From positions 1-64,000 of the forward strand of contig CANQFQ010000006.1 in the NCBI GenBank assembly GCA_947599835.1: DNA of 64,000 nt, written 5' to 3'. This stretch comes from an uncultured Bacilli bacterium. Lineage in GTDB: Bacteria > Bacillota_I > Bacilli_A > RFN20 > CAG-631. Positions 34,094-43,544 of the stretch are shown piece after piece. Below the pieces are notes generated by a model. It did no database searches and had not been told where the DNA came from. It worked only from the letters and a program-made list of their open reading frames with translations. Numbering within the stretch: the stretch's first letter is position 1; the number at the start of each line of letters is the position of its first letter. A program made the position numbers and the translations under genes.

Positions 34094-36196
34094 ATGATAG
34101 AACGATTAAAAAAATTATTACTTTCTAATAATTATAATCGGATGACTCCAACGGAGATTGCATCTGTTTTAAACGTTCCTAGCGAAGAATTTAAAAAATT
34201 AATGAAGGCAATTAATCAATTAGAAGAAGAATGTTTTCTCCATATTTCAAAACAAGGATATATATTTTTAGCAAGTAAATTAAATATTTTCTTAGGTGAA
34301 ATAAAGAATGTTAAGCGTTATTATGCAATTTGTAAAGTTTTCAAAGGCAATGAGGAAATCGAAATTGAGATTCCTTTTGAAAAATTAAATCATGCTTATA
34401 CTAAAGATTTAGTCAAAATTCAAATGACTTCTAATCAAAGTGGCCAAGTATTAGAAATTATCAAAAGAAACTTATGGGAAATTATATGCGAATATCGACA
34501 CCATAAGTTTATCCATAATTATAAAAATTTTTATTATAATATTCGTTTAAATTATCGAGATAATCAATATCATTTAGTTGATGGACAGGTGCTTTTATTG
34601 CAAATTAAACGTTATGAGGAAGATACGGTTTTTTGTGAAATTAAAAAAATTATTGGCCATCGAAATGATCCTGGCATTGATGTTTTGTCAGAAATTATTG
34701 CAAGTGGTGTTCCTTATGAATTTGATAAGAAACTTTTAGATGAATGTGAAGATCTTTTGAAACATGGTCGTCTAGAGTTAGAAAAAAGAATGAATTTAAC
34801 GCAAGAATTAATTGTTACGATTGACGGAGAGGATGCTAAAGACCTAGATGATGCTATTTCTTTATCGATCTTAGAAAACGGCAATTATTATTTAGGCGTT
34901 CATATTGCTGATGTGAGTCATTATGTCAAGGAAAATTCATTGCTAGATAAAGAAGCTTTTTTAAGAGGTACCTCAATTTATTTGGCAAATGGGGTTATCC
35001 CCATGTTGCCGCATGCCTTATCTAATGGAATATGTTCGTTATTTGAAAATGAGTTAAGACTGACCATTTCCTGCTTTATGGAAATTGATTATCAAGGTAA
35101 TGTTGTAAATTACGATATTCAACCTAGTTATATTCGATCGAAAGCAAGGTTGAATTATCATGACGTAAATTGTTTATTTAATCATGAGACCTGCGATTAT
35201 ATTTTTAGTGATGAACTCAAGCAAATGCTATTTATGATGAAAACATTATCCTCTATTTTATCGAATAAAATGAAAAATAATGGATATCTTGAATTAGATA
35301 TAGATGAGGCAAAATTAGTGATGGATGCAGACAATAATAAAGTTATTGATATTTTGAAAAGAATTCAAGGCCCCGCTGAAAAGATGATTGAAAATTTTAT
35401 GATTACCGCAAACGAAACGGTTGCAAGTCATATTTACTATCAGCAATTGCCTTTTATTTATCGAATCCATGCCGCACCAACTATCGAAAAAATGGCAACA
35501 TTAAATGCGTTTTTTGAAGATTTTGGCATTTATTTGAAAAACCGAAAAAAATTATTTGATGCTAAGGAATTACAAGCTATCTTAAATGAATTTAAAGGAA
35601 CAGAGCAAGAAAATTTAGTTTCGCAAATGATTTTAAGAAGCTTATCTAAGGCTGTATATAGTGTAGAAAATATAGGTCATTTTGGTCTTGGAAGTAAAGT
35701 TTATACTCATTTTACGTCTCCTATACGTCGTTATCCTGACCTAATAGTCCATCGTTATTTAAAAAAGTATCATTTTTTGCATGAATATAATTTGGATCAG
35801 AATTTACAACAATTATTGGTCATTGCTGAGCAATCATCTTATTGTGAACGAAGGGCTGTAGCGTTAGAAAGAGATATTGAAGATATTAAAAAAGCTGAAT
35901 ATATGGAAAACTATATTGGAGCTAAGTATGAAGGTATTATTTCAGGTATCATGGAATACGGTGTGTTTGTTAGATTGGAAAATACTTGTGAGGGATTTAT
36001 GCGGTATGACACTCTACCTAATTATAATTTATTGGATCCAGGATATATCGATAAGAAATTTAAACTAGGTACAAAAATAAATGTGGAATTAATTTCTACA
36101 AGCAAAAAAAATGGTGAAATCAATTTTGCTTACTATGGAAAGATAAAAATAAAAAATCACAAAGGAGATAAAGAGAATGGCTCAAATTATCGTTGA
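34094..36196 (+). CDS. rnr: Ribonuclease R
   Basis: RNase R is a processive 3'-5' exoribonuclease that degrades structured RNA and helps tmRNA quality control. It has 700 residues: an N-terminal winged-helix region, cold-shock domains, the RNB catalytic core with the acidic signature IDGEDAKDLDDAISL, FTSPIRRYPDLIVHR, and a C-terminal S1 domain (GAKYEGIISGIMEYGVFVRLENT). ATG 34094 follows AAAGGAG. It overlaps smpB by 20 nt. Confidence 0.95.
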   Translation: MIERLKKLLLSNNYNRMTPTEIASVLNVPSEEFKKLMKAINQLEEECFLHISKQGYIFLASKLNIFLGEIKNVKRYYAICKVFKGNEEIEIEIPFEKLNHAYTKDLVKIQMTSNQSGQVLEIIKRNLWEIICEYRHHKFIHNYKNFYYNIRLNYRDNQYHLVDGQVLLLQIKRYEEDTVFCEIKKIIGHRNDPGIDVLSEIIASGVPYEFDKKLLDECEDLLKHGRLELEKRMNLTQELIVTIDGEDAKDLDDAISLSILENGNYYLGVHIADVSHYVKENSLLDKEAFLRGTSIYLANGVIPMLPHALSNGICSLFENELRLTISCFMEIDYQGNVVNYDIQPSYIRSKARLNYHDVNCLFNHETCDYIFSDELKQMLFMMKTLSSILSNKMKNNGYLELDIDEAKLVMDADNNKVIDILKRIQGPAEKMIENFMITANETVASHIYYQQLPFIYRIHAAPTIEKMATLNAFFEDFGIYLKNRKKLFDAKELQAILNEFKGTEQENLVSQMILRSLSKAVYSVENIGHFGLGSKVYTHFTSPIRRYPDLIVHRYLKKYHFLHEYNLDQNLQQLLVIAEQSSYCERRAVALERDIEDIKKAEYMENYIGAKYEGIISGIMEYGVFVRLENTCEGFMRYDTLPNYNLLDPGYIDKKFKLGTKINVELISTSKKNGEINFAYYGKIKIKNHKGDKENGSNYR

Positions 36197-36626
36197 AAAT
36201 AAAAAAGCGGCATTTAATTATTTTTTAATTGAAAAAATGGAAGCCGGAATTGAATTACATGGCAGTGAAATTAAATCCATTCGCAACCGTTCTTGTCAAA
36301 TAAAAGATAGTTATATTGTCATTCGAAATGGTGAATTATTTATTTTAAACATGCATATTTCAGAGTATAAATTTGCTAATATTTTTAATCATGATCCATT
36401 AAGGGTAAAAAAATTATTGATGCATAAAAAGGAAATATTAAAATTACAATTAAAAATTAAACAAGAAGGTTTTACACTTGTTCCGACCAAAGTCTATGTG
36501 AATGATCGACAAAAAGTAAAAATTGAAATTGCATTGGCAAAAGGAAAGAAAAATTACGATAAACGGGAAAGTTTAAAAGAAAAAAGTCAACAAAGAGAAA
36601 TACAAAAAAAATATCGCGATAGATAA
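36177..36626 (+). CDS. smpB: SsrA-binding protein SmpB
   Basis: SmpB binds tmRNA and brings it to stalled ribosomes in trans-translation. It has 149 residues with the motifs NKKAAFNYFLIEKMEAGIELHGSEIKSIR and the basic tail KGKKNYDKRESLKEKSQQREI, which contacts the mRNA channel. Its start lies inside rnr, so the two are coupled. The tmRNA gene (ssrA), often next door, was not found here. Confidence 0.95.
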   Translation: MAQIIVENKKAAFNYFLIEKMEAGIELHGSEIKSIRNRSCQIKDSYIVIRNGELFILNMHISEYKFANIFNHDPLRVKKLLMHKKEILKLQLKIKQEGFTLVPTKVYVNDRQKVKIEIALAKGKKNYDKRESLKEKSQQREIQKKYRDR

Positions 36627-36729
36627 GGATAAAACACTAAATAAAATTGAAATTTAACATTGCAATAAATAGAAAAAAAGATGCTTTTTATCGAGAAAAA
36701 ACATCTTTTAATTTTCGCCAAATAAATAT

Positions 36730-37614
36730 TTATTTAACTTCTAATAATTTTAAAACTTTTTTTGTATTAATAAAATTAAACTTAACGTACTCTTTTAAAG
36801 CATCAATACCATATTCTTTTGCAATCGAAGCAGCTAAGGCATCAACACTAGCGTCGGCACCTTTAAGAATGGTTTTGTTTAATTTTATTGACATAGCATC
36901 TAAACGTTTTAAAAATTCATAACGTGCAATGATGCTTGCACAGGCAACCGCTAAAAACTTATTTTCTGCTTTTATATAAAAATCAATATTATTCTCAATT
37001 TTCGTTGCTTTATAGTCTTTAAGATAATTATAAAACAATTCTTTGTCACAAAATTGATCGACAATTACGGGTCCATCAAATTTGGTTTCCTCGCGTAATT
37101 TTGAAATTAAAAAATAATGTAAGTATGCTTTAATTTTATTTAAATTACTGTATTTTTGGCCTGAATAAATTTCATTATACTTAGCATTACTTAAAATCGA
37201 AATTTTACATTTTATACGTTGCACAATTTTAGGAGCAATTTCACAAATCTTTTTATCGGTTAACTCTTTTGAATCTTTAATTCCCAATTGATTTAAATAG
37301 TCATAATCGGTATCTTTTACTAAACATGCTGCAACAATGATTGGCCCAAAGTAATCTCCAGTACCTACTTCATCACTGCCAATATGTGCCAAAAAGTCTT
37401 TATCAAAATTGTGCCAAATCGCATATTCATTGATGGCCTTATTTCCTTGAATTAATACTTGATGATTGTGATAAATTTGGATAGTAAAATCATGTGTGGC
37501 AGCTCTAAACGCAATATTTGGATCCGTTGTTGTGACCTTACAATAGTCATAAAATTCGATAATTTTATTGATTTTTTCATCATCAGCTTTGAAAGTATAG
37601 TTTTGGTTACACAT
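36730..37614 (-). CDS. rnhC: Ribonuclease HIII
   Basis: RNase HIII removes RNA from RNA-DNA hybrids. It has 294 residues: an N-terminal TBP-like substrate-binding domain of about 80 residues, then the RNase H fold with IGSDEVGTGDYFGPIIVAA, which carries the catalytic Asp-Glu pair, followed by DSKELTDKKI and later acidic residues (KGADASVDALAASI). It converges on smpB. It starts 8 nt inside the end of the 115-residue gene. Confidence 0.93.
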   Translation of the reverse strand: MCNQNYTFKADDEKINKIIEFYDYCKVTTTDPNIAFRAATHDFTIQIYHNHQVLIQGNKAINEYAIWHNFDKDFLAHIGSDEVGTGDYFGPIIVAACLVKDTDYDYLNQLGIKDSKELTDKKICEIAPKIVQRIKCKISILSNAKYNEIYSGQKYSNLNKIKAYLHYFLISKLREETKFDGPVIVDQFCDKELFYNYLKDYKATKIENNIDFYIKAENKFLAVACASIIARYEFLKRLDAMSIKLNKTILKGADASVDALAASIAKEYGIDALKEYVKFNFINTKKVLKLLEVK

Positions 37615-37954
37615 TTTCAGCTACCCGATTCTTTAGTTCATTTAATAAAAAACGTAAAGCCTTTCTTGGTTTTCCACGATGTTCTGGTGCAAATACGGAA
37701 ATGTTTACATCAGTACCGCTTTTTGAATTTGTTAAAGATAAAGTTACTTCAAAACCAGCTTTGTGTGCAAAAAACTCATTATAGTCGCTATTAAAATGAA
37801 TTTGTTTATAACTTAGATCTTCAAGCATGGTTTGGATATATTTTTTTAATTGCTCAATGCCTAATTTAAAATTTAAAGTCCGTAAAGTAGGATCATTATT
37901 TGTTTCACTACTTTCTGAATAGGTTTCAAACATAGATTTAATTTTCTCAAACAT
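37607..37954 (-). CDS. Unrecognised 115-residue protein upstream of rnhC
   Basis: A soluble-looking protein with an acidic N-terminal third (FETYSESSETNNDP), a helical segment (GIEQLKKYIQTMLEDL) and a beta-rich end (FEVTLSLTNSKSGTDVNISVF) with the basic run HRGKPRKALRFLLNELKNR. It overlaps rnhC by 8 nt. In B. subtilis zapA is the gene next to rnhC, but I see no ZapA signature. Function unknown. Confidence 0.6.
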   Translation of the reverse strand: MFEKIKSMFETYSESSETNNDPTLRTLNFKLGIEQLKKYIQTMLEDLSYKQIHFNSDYNEFFAHKAGFEVTLSLTNSKSGTDVNISVFAPEHRGKPRKALRFLLNELKNRVAENV

Positions 37955-38043
37955 ATGATATCACCCCATTTCATTTATATTATAGCATATTTTTGCTTTT
38001 TAGGTAAAAAAATGTTATTATATTTTTCAAAGGAGCCGATATT

Positions 38044-38769
38044 ATGCAACATTATTTTGTTGATAAAAAAAATCAAAATTTTTATTTTAAAGATTGTGAT
38101 TTTCATCATGTAAAAAATGTGATGCGAATTAAAAATATGGGTGAAATTGTTTGCATATATGATAAAAAAAAGTATTTATGTCAAATAGAATATGTTGCTA
38201 ATTCGTACCATATTCATATTCTTCATGAAATCGAAGAGACGAAAGAATTAAAGATTGATATTATTTTATATCAAGCATTAATTAAAAATGATAAATTTGA
38301 TTTAGTCATTCAAAAGGCAACAGAATTAGGAGTTGCTGGAATTGTTGGCCTTATTTGTAATCGAAGTATTATCAAAATAGACGAAAAAAATATGCCTAGT
38401 AAGATTCAAAGATATCAAAAAATTATAAAAGAAGCATGTGAGCAATCGACGCGTTCAATCATTCCTAGTTTTTTAAATTATTGTCATATCAAGGATATTG
38501 TTTTAGAAAAAGATACTCTTGGACTTATTGCTTATGAAAAAAATAAAGAAACTGAATCCTTTGTAGAAAAATTAAAAAATTTATCAAAATATAAAAAAAT
38601 CGCTCTTGTGATAGGTCCAGAAGGTGGCTTTGAACCTTCTGAAGTGGAAGCGTTAATTGCCAAAGGATTTCATTCTATTTCTCTTGGAAACCGCATTTTA
38701 AGAAGTGAAACTGCTGCGATTGCAAGTTTAGCAATACTCAGTCATTATATTGAAAGTTATGGTGATTAG
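38044..38769 (+). CDS. rsmE: 16S rRNA (uracil1498-N3)-methyltransferase
   Basis: RsmE methylates U1498 of 16S rRNA. It has 241 residues: an N-terminal PUA-like domain (HHVKNVMRIKNMGEIV), and a C-terminal SPOUT knot with the signature LVIGPEGGFEPSEVEA and SLGNRILRSETAA. mtaB follows 2 nt after its stop, the same rsmE-mtaB pair as in B. subtilis (yqeU-yqeV). A separate promoter presumably lies in the 89 bp upstream. Confidence 0.95.
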   Translation: MQHYFVDKKNQNFYFKDCDFHHVKNVMRIKNMGEIVCIYDKKKYLCQIEYVANSYHIHILHEIEETKELKIDIILYQALIKNDKFDLVIQKATELGVAGIVGLICNRSIIKIDEKNMPSKIQRYQKIIKEACEQSTRSIIPSFLNYCHIKDIVLEKDTLGLIAYEKNKETESFVEKLKNLSKYKKIALVIGPEGGFEPSEVEALIAKGFHSISLGNRILRSETAAIASLAILSHYIESYGD

Positions 38770-38771
38770 AA

Positions 38772-40070
38772 ATGGCAACTTTTTATATTTATTCTTTAGG
38801 TTGCAAAGTGAACACTTATGAATTAGAAAGTATTAAAGAAAGCTTGCTTTTTCGAGGTTATCAATTAGTAAGTGAAATAAAAGAAGCTGATTATATTATT
38901 ATAAATACTTGTTGTGTTACGAATACAGCTCAAAAGAAAAGTAGACAAAGAATTTCTAGTTTTAGGGCAGAAAATCCTAATGCCTATATCATTGCTATGG
39001 GATGTTATGTACAAGGATATGAAGATGAAATTCGTCAAAATTTAGATGTAAATTTATTAGTGGGTACAAAAGATAGATTAAAAATTGTCGATGCAATCGA
39101 ACATTTAGAAATTGGAAAACAAATATCTTTAGTCAATGAATTAAAAAAAGAAGATATTTATGAAGAATTAAAATTATCTTCTTATAGTGAAAATACACGA
39201 GCTTATTTAAAAATTCAAGATGGGTGTAATAATTTTTGCAGCTACTGTATCATTCCTTATGTTCGTGGTAGAATTAAAAGTCGAAATAAACAAGAAATTA
39301 TTGATGAGGCCAAGCAATTCATTCAACAAGGATATAAAGAAATTGTGTTAATTGGAATTCATACCGGGAGCTATGGAAAAGATTTGAAAAATTATACTTT
39401 TAGTGATTTAGTCGAAGAATTATTAAATTTACCAGGATTATATCGTCTTCGAATTTCTTCCATCGAAGAAAGTGAGTTAGATGATAAATTTATTGAATTA
39501 ATGATGAAAAATGAAAAGCTAGCAAGGCATTTACATATTCCCTTACAAGCAGGCAGTGATCATGTTTTAGGCTTAATGAATCGAAAATATAATTTGAAAA
39601 CTTATATGCAACGAATTCAAGAATTTCAAAATAAAATACCCAACATTGCAATTACAACGGATATCATTGTAGGTTTTCCTCAAGAAACAGATGAAGATTT
39701 TTTAAGTACACTAGCTGTATCCAAACAATTAGGCTTTGCAAAAATTCATGTTTTTCCTTATTCTATTCGAAAACATACGGTTGCTGCGACTATGGAAGGG
39801 CAAATTAATGGAATGATAAAAAAGCAAAGAGCAGCTCAATTATTACAATTATCGAGTGAACTAACATCTCAATTTAATCAAAAATATCTCAATCAAGTAT
39901 TAGAAATTTTAGTCGAAACAATTGATAATGGGTATGCCATAGGTCATTCTTCTAATTTTATAAAAATAAAATGTAAAATCAATACTACTAAAGTGACTAA
40001 AAATGATATAATTAAAACGAGAATTATTAAATTAGATAAAGAGATTGCAATAGCAATTAAGGAGGATTAA
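38772..40070 (+). CDS. mtaB: tRNA t6A37 methylthiotransferase MtaB
   Basis: MtaB is a radical-SAM enzyme that converts t6A to ms2t6A at position 37 of ANN-decoding tRNAs. It has 432 residues. The N-terminal UPF0004 domain has three iron-sulfur cysteines (SLGCKVN, NTCCVT, MGCY). The radical-SAM CxxxCxxC is in DGCNNFCSYCIIPYVRGR. A short C-terminal TRAM-like region follows. It is 3 nt before deoC. Confidence 0.93.
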   Translation: MATFYIYSLGCKVNTYELESIKESLLFRGYQLVSEIKEADYIIINTCCVTNTAQKKSRQRISSFRAENPNAYIIAMGCYVQGYEDEIRQNLDVNLLVGTKDRLKIVDAIEHLEIGKQISLVNELKKEDIYEELKLSSYSENTRAYLKIQDGCNNFCSYCIIPYVRGRIKSRNKQEIIDEAKQFIQQGYKEIVLIGIHTGSYGKDLKNYTFSDLVEELLNLPGLYRLRISSIEESELDDKFIELMMKNEKLARHLHIPLQAGSDHVLGLMNRKYNLKTYMQRIQEFQNKIPNIAITTDIIVGFPQETDEDFLSTLAVSKQLGFAKIHVFPYSIRKHTVAATMEGQINGMIKKQRAAQLLQLSSELTSQFNQKYLNQVLEILVETIDNGYAIGHSSNFIKIKCKINTTKVTKNDIIKTRIIKLDKEIAIAIKED

Positions 40071-40073
40071 AAT

Positions 40074-40727
40074 ATGCAATTAAATAAGATGATTGATCAC
40101 ACATTGTTAAAGCAAGATGCGACTTTAGAACAAATACATGAACTATGTAATCAAGCTATTAAATATGATTTTGCATCTGTTTGTGTAAATCCATGGTATG
40201 TGAAAGAATGTTATCAATTATTAAAAAATAGTAATGTTAAAGTATGTACAGTGATTGGTTTTCCACTGGGCAGCAATACATCTGAAGTTAAAGCATATGA
40301 AACGAAAAATGCAATTGAAAATGGCGCTAGTGAAATCGATATGGTTTTAAATGTTAGTGCAATGAAAAATAAGGACTTTGATTATGTTTTGAAAGATATT
40401 CAATCCGTCGTAAAGGCCGCCAATGGAAATTTAGTTAAGGTGATTTTAGAAACTTGTTTATTAACACAAGAAGAAATCGTAAAAGCTTGTAAGTTAGCGC
40501 AAGTAGCACAAGCACAATATGTAAAAACTTCAACGGGTTTTTCAACCTATGGCGCAAAAGTGGAGGATGTTGCTTTAATGTATCAAACCGTTGGAAAAGA
40601 ATTAAAAGTAAAGGCTTCTGGCGGTATTAAAACTTATGAAGACGCTAAAAAAATGATTGCAGCTGGTGCAAGTCGCATTGGTACTTCTAATGGTGTTAAA
40701 ATCATCTTAGAAGCAAATCAAAAATAA
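40074..40727 (+). CDS. deoC: Deoxyribose-phosphate aldolase
   Basis: DeoC splits 2-deoxyribose 5-phosphate into glyceraldehyde 3-phosphate and acetaldehyde, allowing use of deoxynucleosides. It has 217 residues in a TIM barrel: [12 protein letters not shown] at the start, [21 protein letters not shown], the Schiff-base lysine in YVKTSTGF, and [15 protein letters not shown] precedes the ATG. It probably shares a transcript with rsmE and mtaB. Confidence 0.96.
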   Translation: MQLNKMIDHTLLKQDATLEQIHELCNQAIKYDFASVCVNPWYVKECYQLLKNSNVKVCTVIGFPLGSNTSEVKAYETKNAIENGASEIDMVLNVSAMKNKDFDYVLKDIQSVVKAANGNLVKVILETCLLTQEEIVKACKLAQVAQAQYVKTSTGFSTYGAKVEDVALMYQTVGKELKVKASGGIKTYEDAKKMIAAGASRIGTSNGVKIILEANQK

Positions 40728-40734
40728 GTAATTT

Positions 40735-41433
40735 ATGGTTATTGGCATATTTGATAGTGGTTTAGGAGGTTTAGTTTTTTTAAAAGAATTACTTGATCAG
40801 CATAAATATGCTCATTATGTGTTTTATGGTGACTATAAACATAATCCATTAGGAAATAAAAATGACATGCAGTTACGAAAGTATTTTGAAAGTGCAATGT
40901 CATTTTTTTTACAACATCATTGTGATCAAATTATTGTTGCTTGTAATACAATGGCTAGTGTAATAGAAAATAGCAATTATAAAGTACTTACTCCTATTCC
41001 CTTTGTTATTCATAAAATATTACAAAATAGGGATAAAGTTTTTTTGATTTTAGCGACAAAAAAAACTATAGCCAGCCAAATCTATCATCAACCAAATACG
41101 ATGAATATAGCCTGTCCTTTATTTGTAAAAAAATTAGAAAAAAATCCCAAACAAGATATGATTCCATATTTAGATTATTATTTAAAAGGTTATCAAAAGT
41201 TTGATGGAATTGTTTTAGGTTGTACGCATTATAGCTTACTTCAGCATGATTTGAAGCAATATATTCATCGTGATATCTTAATTATTGATAGTTGCAAAGA
41301 ACTCGCAAATCACGTTGCCCCTTTCAATGAACAATTACAAATAGAAATTTACTTAACAAAACAAAATCCTACGATCTTACGAAATATTTATTGGCTATTC
41401 CAAAATTATAAAATTTCTATAAAACAAATATAA
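40735..41433 (+). CDS. murI: Glutamate racemase, divergent and short
   Basis: MurI makes D-glutamate for peptidoglycan. It has 232 residues against about 265 usually. The N-terminal IGIFDSGLGG, the first catalytic cysteine in VACNTMAS and the second in LGCTHYSLL are present, so it should be active. The substrate loop GDYKHNPLG replaces the usual GDTARCPYG-like sequence, and the middle is trimmed. No clear ribosome binding site is seen 7 nt after deoC, suggesting re-initiation. Confidence 0.8.
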   Translation: MVIGIFDSGLGGLVFLKELLDQHKYAHYVFYGDYKHNPLGNKNDMQLRKYFESAMSFFLQHHCDQIIVACNTMASVIENSNYKVLTPIPFVIHKILQNRDKVFLILATKKTIASQIYHQPNTMNIACPLFVKKLEKNPKQDMIPYLDYYLKGYQKFDGIVLGCTHYSLLQHDLKQYIHRDILIIDSCKELANHVAPFNEQLQIEIYLTKQNPTILRNIYWLFQNYKISIKQI

Positions 41434-41493
41434 ATTCGTTTATAACTTACTTTGTTTGTGTTAAAATGAAAAAGAAATTGGAGGCAAAAAATT

Positions 41494-42393
41494 ATGAAAT
41501 GCGGATTAATTTTAACGAATGCCTATCAAAAATTAGAACATAGTCTAAATCAAGTCAAACGATTAAAAGAAGAATTCCTTAAACTTGGTGTTTTAATAGA
41601 CGTAAAAAGAAATAATGATTTTGCTATTTTTATCGATAAATGCGGAAATATTCAATCGCAATTAAAAAAATATGATTTTTGTATTTATTTAGATAAAGAT
41701 AAATATATTTCTCAACTTCTTGAAAAATTAAAAATTCGTTTATTTAATTCACATCAAGCAATTGAAAATTGTGATGACAAAATGACGACAGAAATTTTAT
41801 TATCCAATGAAGGCATTAAAATGCCAAAAACTTTACCTGGATTGCTATGTTATAATCAAAAAGAAACCATTTCTAACAGTATAATTGATAAAATTGAAAA
41901 AGAACTTTCTTATCCTTTCATTATAAAAATGAGTTATGGATCCTTAGGTAAGGAAGTTTATTTAGTTCATCATCGCGATGAACTTTTGAAGTATGCCAAA
42001 AAAGTTCAATGCGCACCGCATCTATTTCAAGAATTTATTCAAACGAGTTATGGGAAAGATATTCGTGCCATCGTCATTGGGAAAAAATTTGTAACCGCAA
42101 TGATACGGCAATCTACAAATGATTTTCGTTCTAATATTGAATTGGGTGGTTATGGAATTCCTTTTAATGCCGATGATGAATTTCAAAAAATGTGCGAAAA
42201 AATTGCTGATTTATTACATCTTGATTATTGTGGAATTGATGTTTTATTCGGCAAAAACGAATATTATGTTTGTGAGGTTAATTCAAATGCATTTTTTAAC
42301 GAAATTGAAAAAGTGACCCAAGTTAATGTAGCCAAAATTTATGCTGAATATATTTGTCGTTGTGTATATGAAAATCATGATGAAATCAATTAA
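41494..42393 (+). CDS. RimK-type ATP-grasp ligase
   Basis: A 299-residue ATP-grasp protein. ATP-binding motifs are YPFIIKMSYGSLGKEVYLV, HLFQEFIQTSYGKDIRAIVIG and the metal-binding VCEVNSNAFFNEIEK. AAMIRQSTNDFRSNIELGG-like text (here TAMIRQSTNDFRSNIELGG) is characteristic of the RimK/LysX group, which joins a carboxylate to an amine. The substrate is unknown; peptidoglycan, coenzyme or protein-tail ligation are all possible. A GGAGG site precedes the ATG. Confidence 0.75.
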   Translation: MKCGLILTNAYQKLEHSLNQVKRLKEEFLKLGVLIDVKRNNDFAIFIDKCGNIQSQLKKYDFCIYLDKDKYISQLLEKLKIRLFNSHQAIENCDDKMTTEILLSNEGIKMPKTLPGLLCYNQKETISNSIIDKIEKELSYPFIIKMSYGSLGKEVYLVHHRDELLKYAKKVQCAPHLFQEFIQTSYGKDIRAIVIGKKFVTAMIRQSTNDFRSNIELGGYGIPFNADDEFQKMCEKIADLLHLDYCGIDVLFGKNEYYVCEVNSNAFFNEIEKVTQVNVAKIYAEYICRCVYENHDEIN

Positions 42394-42423
42394 AATTTCA
42401 AACGATGATTTAAAATATTATGC

Positions 42424-42453
42424 TTGACAGTTATGGATAAAATGAGGTAAAAT
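42424..42453 (+). promoter_or_regulatory. Promoter of rpsD
   Basis: A perfect TTGACA (42424-42429), an 18-bp spacer and TAAAAT (42448-42453). Confidence 0.75.
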
Positions 42454-42459
42454 AATAAA

Positions 42460-42610
42460 GCTTGTTAAATAGCAGCACTTATATACACTTTGACTGATGT
42501 CTATAACATCTTAATGGATGTGAGTAACTTTGCTGGAATGCGAAAACATTTATATAGATATCCGAAAGTTAGGAATATAAGCCAGTTGTTGTTTGATAAA
42601 AAACATACAA
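42460..42610 (+). promoter_or_regulatory. Long leader of rpsD, candidate S4 autoregulatory region
   Basis: About 150 nt separate the rpsD promoter from its ribosome binding site. The stretch has local pairing (for example CATC-TTAATG-GATG at about 42509-42522) and ends in a TTGTTT/AAAACA pair just before the start. S4 represses rpsD through such a leader in B. subtilis. A pseudoknot cannot be confirmed by eye. Confidence 0.5.
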
Positions 42611-42624
42611 AGGGAGGAAAAAAT

Positions 42625-43236
42625 ATGTCACGTTATACCGGTTCAAGTTGGAAACTTTCTAGAAGATTAAATTTTTCAACTTTAGAAACAGGAAAAGAAT
42701 TAGTTAAACGTCCTTATGGTCCAGGACAACATGGAAAGGAAAAAAGAAAAAAAGTTTCTGAATATGGAAAACAATTAGCAGAAAAACAAAAAGTACGTTT
42801 TACGTATGGAGTAAGTGAAAGACAATTTAGACGTTTCTTTGAAATGGCAAAAAATTCTAAAGGAGTTACAGGTTATGAATTTTTGAAAATTCTTGAATCT
42901 CGTTTAGATAACTTAGTATACCGTTTAAGCATTGCTAGAACTAGAAGACTTGCTCGTCAATTAGTTACACATGGTCATATCTTAGTCAATGGTAAAAAAG
43001 TGGATATTCCATCTTATATAGTAACACCAGGCCAAGTGATTTCTGTTAAAGAATCTTCAAAAAATATTTTTCCAATTAAGGACTCTGTTGAATTAGTAGG
43101 AAATATTATTCCTAACTATTTATCATTCGATAAAGAAAATTTGAAAGGAAAATATGAACGTTATCCTGAAAGAAAAGAATTATCTAATGATATTCATGAA
43201 GATTTAATCGTTGAATTCTATAACAAAATGTCTTAA
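42625..43236 (+). CDS. rpsD: 30S ribosomal protein S4
   Basis: S4 is a primary 16S rRNA-binding protein and a translational repressor of its own gene in Bacilli. It has 203 residues: [25 protein letters not shown] at the start, RPYGPGQHG, and the S4 domain ([32 protein letters not shown]). I chose ATG 42625, behind AGGGAGG. An open frame extends upstream to 42490 but covers the untranslated leader. Followed by its own terminator. Confidence 0.96.
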   Translation: MSRYTGSSWKLSRRLNFSTLETGKELVKRPYGPGQHGKEKRKKVSEYGKQLAEKQKVRFTYGVSERQFRRFFEMAKNSKGVTGYEFLKILESRLDNLVYRLSIARTRRLARQLVTHGHILVNGKKVDIPSYIVTPGQVISVKESSKNIFPIKDSVELVGNIIPNYLSFDKENLKGKYERYPERKELSNDIHEDLIVEFYNKMS

Positions 43237-43250
43237 TTTAATAAGACTCT

Positions 43251-43278
43251 AAAAGCAGCATTTATTGCTGCTTTTTTT
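43251..43278 (+). terminator. Terminator of rpsD
   Basis: AAAGCAGCA pairs with TGCTGCTTT around TTTAT, followed by T residues. Confidence 0.9.
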
Positions 43279-43318
43279 GTGATTTATTTGAATAATTATC
43301 AAAAATTAAACGAGTTAG

Positions 43319-43492
43319 GACAAGAAAAGAAAATCATATGATAATGAAATGTTGAAAAATTTCTATGCTTATCTAAAACAGCAATGTTTTAGAATCATGA
43401 AGCATGAATTAATAAAAGAAATGACTGACGATATTCATTATTCTAATTATGATAATGCTAAAGTAAAATTAAAAGGATTGTTACCTAATTGA
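43319..43492 (+). pseudogene. Remnant of an IS3-family (IS150-type) transposase OrfB
   Basis: An open segment of 57 codons without a start begins after a stop at 43316. It encodes KRKSYDNEMLKNFYAYLKQQ ... DNAKVKLKGLLPN. This lines up with the C-terminal DDE region of IS3-group OrfB proteins, whose consensus runs about SRKGNCYDNAVMENFFGLLKQE then YNNKRIKAKLKGLSPVQYR. Just upstream another frame gives YQKLNELGQ, matching the preceding segment, so a frameshift is likely. CTATCTAACTTTT at about 43522-43534 resembles the right end of such elements. It is not functional. Confidence 0.7.
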
Positions 43493-43509
43493 ATTTAGGT
43501 TACAATCCT
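43474..43509 (-). terminator. Terminator of nadE, overlapping the IS remnant
   Basis: A 15-bp stem with one mismatch (AGGATTGTTACCTAA and TTAGGTTACAATCCT) has a 6-nt loop. The T-rich side (TTTTAATTTT) follows on the minus strand, so it ends obgE-nadE transcription. Confidence 0.7.
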
Positions 43510-43544
43510 GAAATTGATTAAACTATCTAACTTTTAAAGTTCGT

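Noticed and set aside
36627-36729. tmRNA gene (ssrA) after smpB
   Set aside because: The gap is only about 100 bp with no tRNA-like ends or tag sequence; none was seen elsewhere in the window.
36647-36922. Plus-strand gene opposite rnhC
   Set aside because: It lies antisense to the conserved RNase HIII C-terminus and has no ribosome binding site.
42490-42624. Longer start for S4
   Set aside because: The extra in-frame codons lie in the untranslated leader and do not match the S4 family; AGGGAGG fits ATG 42625.
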